The translations under genes and the position numbers were made by a program. Of a DNA stretch of 64,000 nucleotides, positions 62,546-64,000 are shown piece by piece. Origin of the DNA: Eremophila alpestris peregrina. Lineage: Eukaryota > Chordata > Aves > Passeriformes > Alaudidae. The DNA is taken from NCBI GenBank assembly GCA_009792885.1, contig WMCF01000011.1, positions 17,860,126-17,924,125 on the forward strand. The letters are read 5' to 3'. Each line of letters opens with the position of its first letter. The stretch's first letter is position 1. The notes under the pieces are model-generated. The model was not told the DNA's origin and did not search any database. It saw only the letters and a list, made by a program, of their open reading frames with translations.

Positions 62546-64000
62546 GCCTCCGCACTAGGTCAAACCTGAAAATCAGATTTCTCATTAAGTAAAGATTTTT
62601 TTCCAGCTGCAGGTAAAGAAAAATAGCTAGAAGTATCTCTGTAAAGTTTTTAAAAGTTCACCCAAAGGAGTATTTCAAAGTCTGGAGTGGAAAGAAATAT
62701 GTAATTACAGACATTCAGTATAAGCACAAGCAGTCACAGAAGCACCGTAGGCAATGCAGTCTTGCTCTTACTCAATATACATGGAGAATATTGATAGTGG
62801 AACTCAATTATGAATGACAGAGAAAAATACTGAAAATTAATCTGAATAAAATGAAGTCTATTGATCACTGTCAACACCCATGAAAAGCCCTTCCACAAAA
62901 TAAAAAAACAACCAAAACCCAGCTCAGCATAGTTGGGGAGATAATTGAAAGGCAGAACAATAAATCTGCTTTAATAACGAGTTGGGTCAAATAGAAATCA
63001 GACAATAGAAGTCAGGTAGAAAAGAATCAGTCTAACAAATCCACATTTTATAAATAATGGGATGATACAGGACATCCATCATGTAACATATGGCTCAGAA
63101 AAAAAGTGCAGAGTTTGAAGAAGCCATTTCTACACTGTGTAATAAAACAGTTGGAAAAAGAGCAGACTAGTGACAAAGCAATCAAATTCAAAAATTTTAA
63201 AAAGTGAAACATTGTGACTTTCCTCCAAAAAGAAACACAGATATATGGTTTCCAGCTTCTGAACAGTACAGTTCAGTAGTGCTGCTGGAAGCTTGTAATT
63301 GGAAAATTGATCAACAAAGGAGTTGAGGTACAACTTGTACTGATATTCAGTTGAGGGATACAGGACAACAGAAATTACCTGAAATCTCTTCTAAAGGAAT
63401 TTTATCTGCACCTTAATTTAACTAGAGTGGAAAGTTAAAGTGCATTTTTTATCTTCATCTTGAGTAAAAGGATGAAGGATCCATTACTAGACACAAACAA
63501 AATAAAATCTATTAATAGTCTTTGTCATAATTCCTGATGATTTTTCAATTTTAAATTCACCAAGGTGCTCTCATGGAATTTCTTTTTATTACCCTGAATT
63601 ACTTATAAATGAAAATGTTGGATCAGAAAATGTGGTAACAAATGTTTAAATTAATATGAAGCATATTCACAATACATCAACTTAAAGGTATCACTTTGTG
63701 AATATTTTTTAAGGCATTACTGTCAAAGGGTGGAATTTCATTACATTTTAAAATTATTAAAGTACTGGTAGAGCCTTAAGAGGCAAAAATGTAACTCCTA
63801 AGTTTACAAAAATGATGACTTAAAATGTTGCATAAGGTCTTTAGGCAGTATTTAACTTTCCTTTTCTATACTCTGAAAGAAAATTACAAATTTCAATGGT
63901 ACTAATGTTTAGGGCAAGATTAGTCTTAAATGGATGTGATTACAGTGATTGGAGTGTATTACTTAGTTTAACACTCCTCTACGAGGCTCAGGTCTGACTT

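Larger units (their letters stand above)
58603..64000. other. Gene-free sequence to the window end
   Basis: The part 58720-59260 is purine-rich and has overlapping open frames on the plus strand rich in Lys, Glu and Gln. It may be an unrecognised transposon remnant, but no motif supports that. An A run lies at 59736-59751, an AT-rich simple tract at 61512-61600, and a hairpin at 62501-62545. The stretch 61730-62030 is repeat-free with AATTA and TAATTA cores. No exon is supported. Confidence 0.5.

Overview
The window reads as nuclear DNA of a bird. The repeats point there: five fragments of CR1 non-LTR retrotransposons, one LTR fragment of the avian ERVL type, and one compact endogenous retrovirus. 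I saw no SINEs of mammalian type. A songbird is plausible from the LTR style, but the sequence alone does not prove it. I found no bacterial-style operon, no tRNA or rRNA, no CRISPR array, and no host protein-coding exon I could defend. The many open frames of 60-135 codons are what chance gives in 64 kb of AT-rich DNA, or they lie inside repeats.

Layout. Bases 1-2936 hold a minus-strand, non-autonomous endogenous retrovirus. Its 5' LTR is complete (about 2672-2936) and its 3' LTR is cut by the window edge (1-98). The shared 98 bases of the two LTRs differ at only three positions, so the insertion is fairly young. Inside are a GC- and CpG-rich leader with a duplicated block of about 107 bp, a gag-like matrix frame broken by one stop codon, a proline-rich stretch built from two 138-bp (46-codon) tandem repeats in the same frame, then an AT-rich segment of about 800 bp before the polypurine tract. 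No pol or env is visible.

From 2937 to 64000 the window is a gene-poor, AT-rich region. It carries CR1 fragments at about 7762-7945 (-), 11109-12045 (-), 21254-21950 (-), 51725-51990 (+) and 58330-58602 (+). An ERVL-type LTR lies at 23881-24408 (-) and a weaker LTR-like segment at 40058-40330. The rest is unique sequence with homopolymer runs, microsatellites, short tandem duplications and a few perfect hairpins. Several stretches have the texture of conserved non-coding elements (37540-37720, 46930-47410, 54010-54190, 61730-62030), but only alignment can show whether they are.

The most unusual signals are the frame-preserving 46-codon repeats in the retroviral gag-like region, the abrupt change of base composition inside that element, and a pair of about 42-bp related segments at 55319 and 57921. 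The second of these sits in an open frame flanked by splice-like signals.
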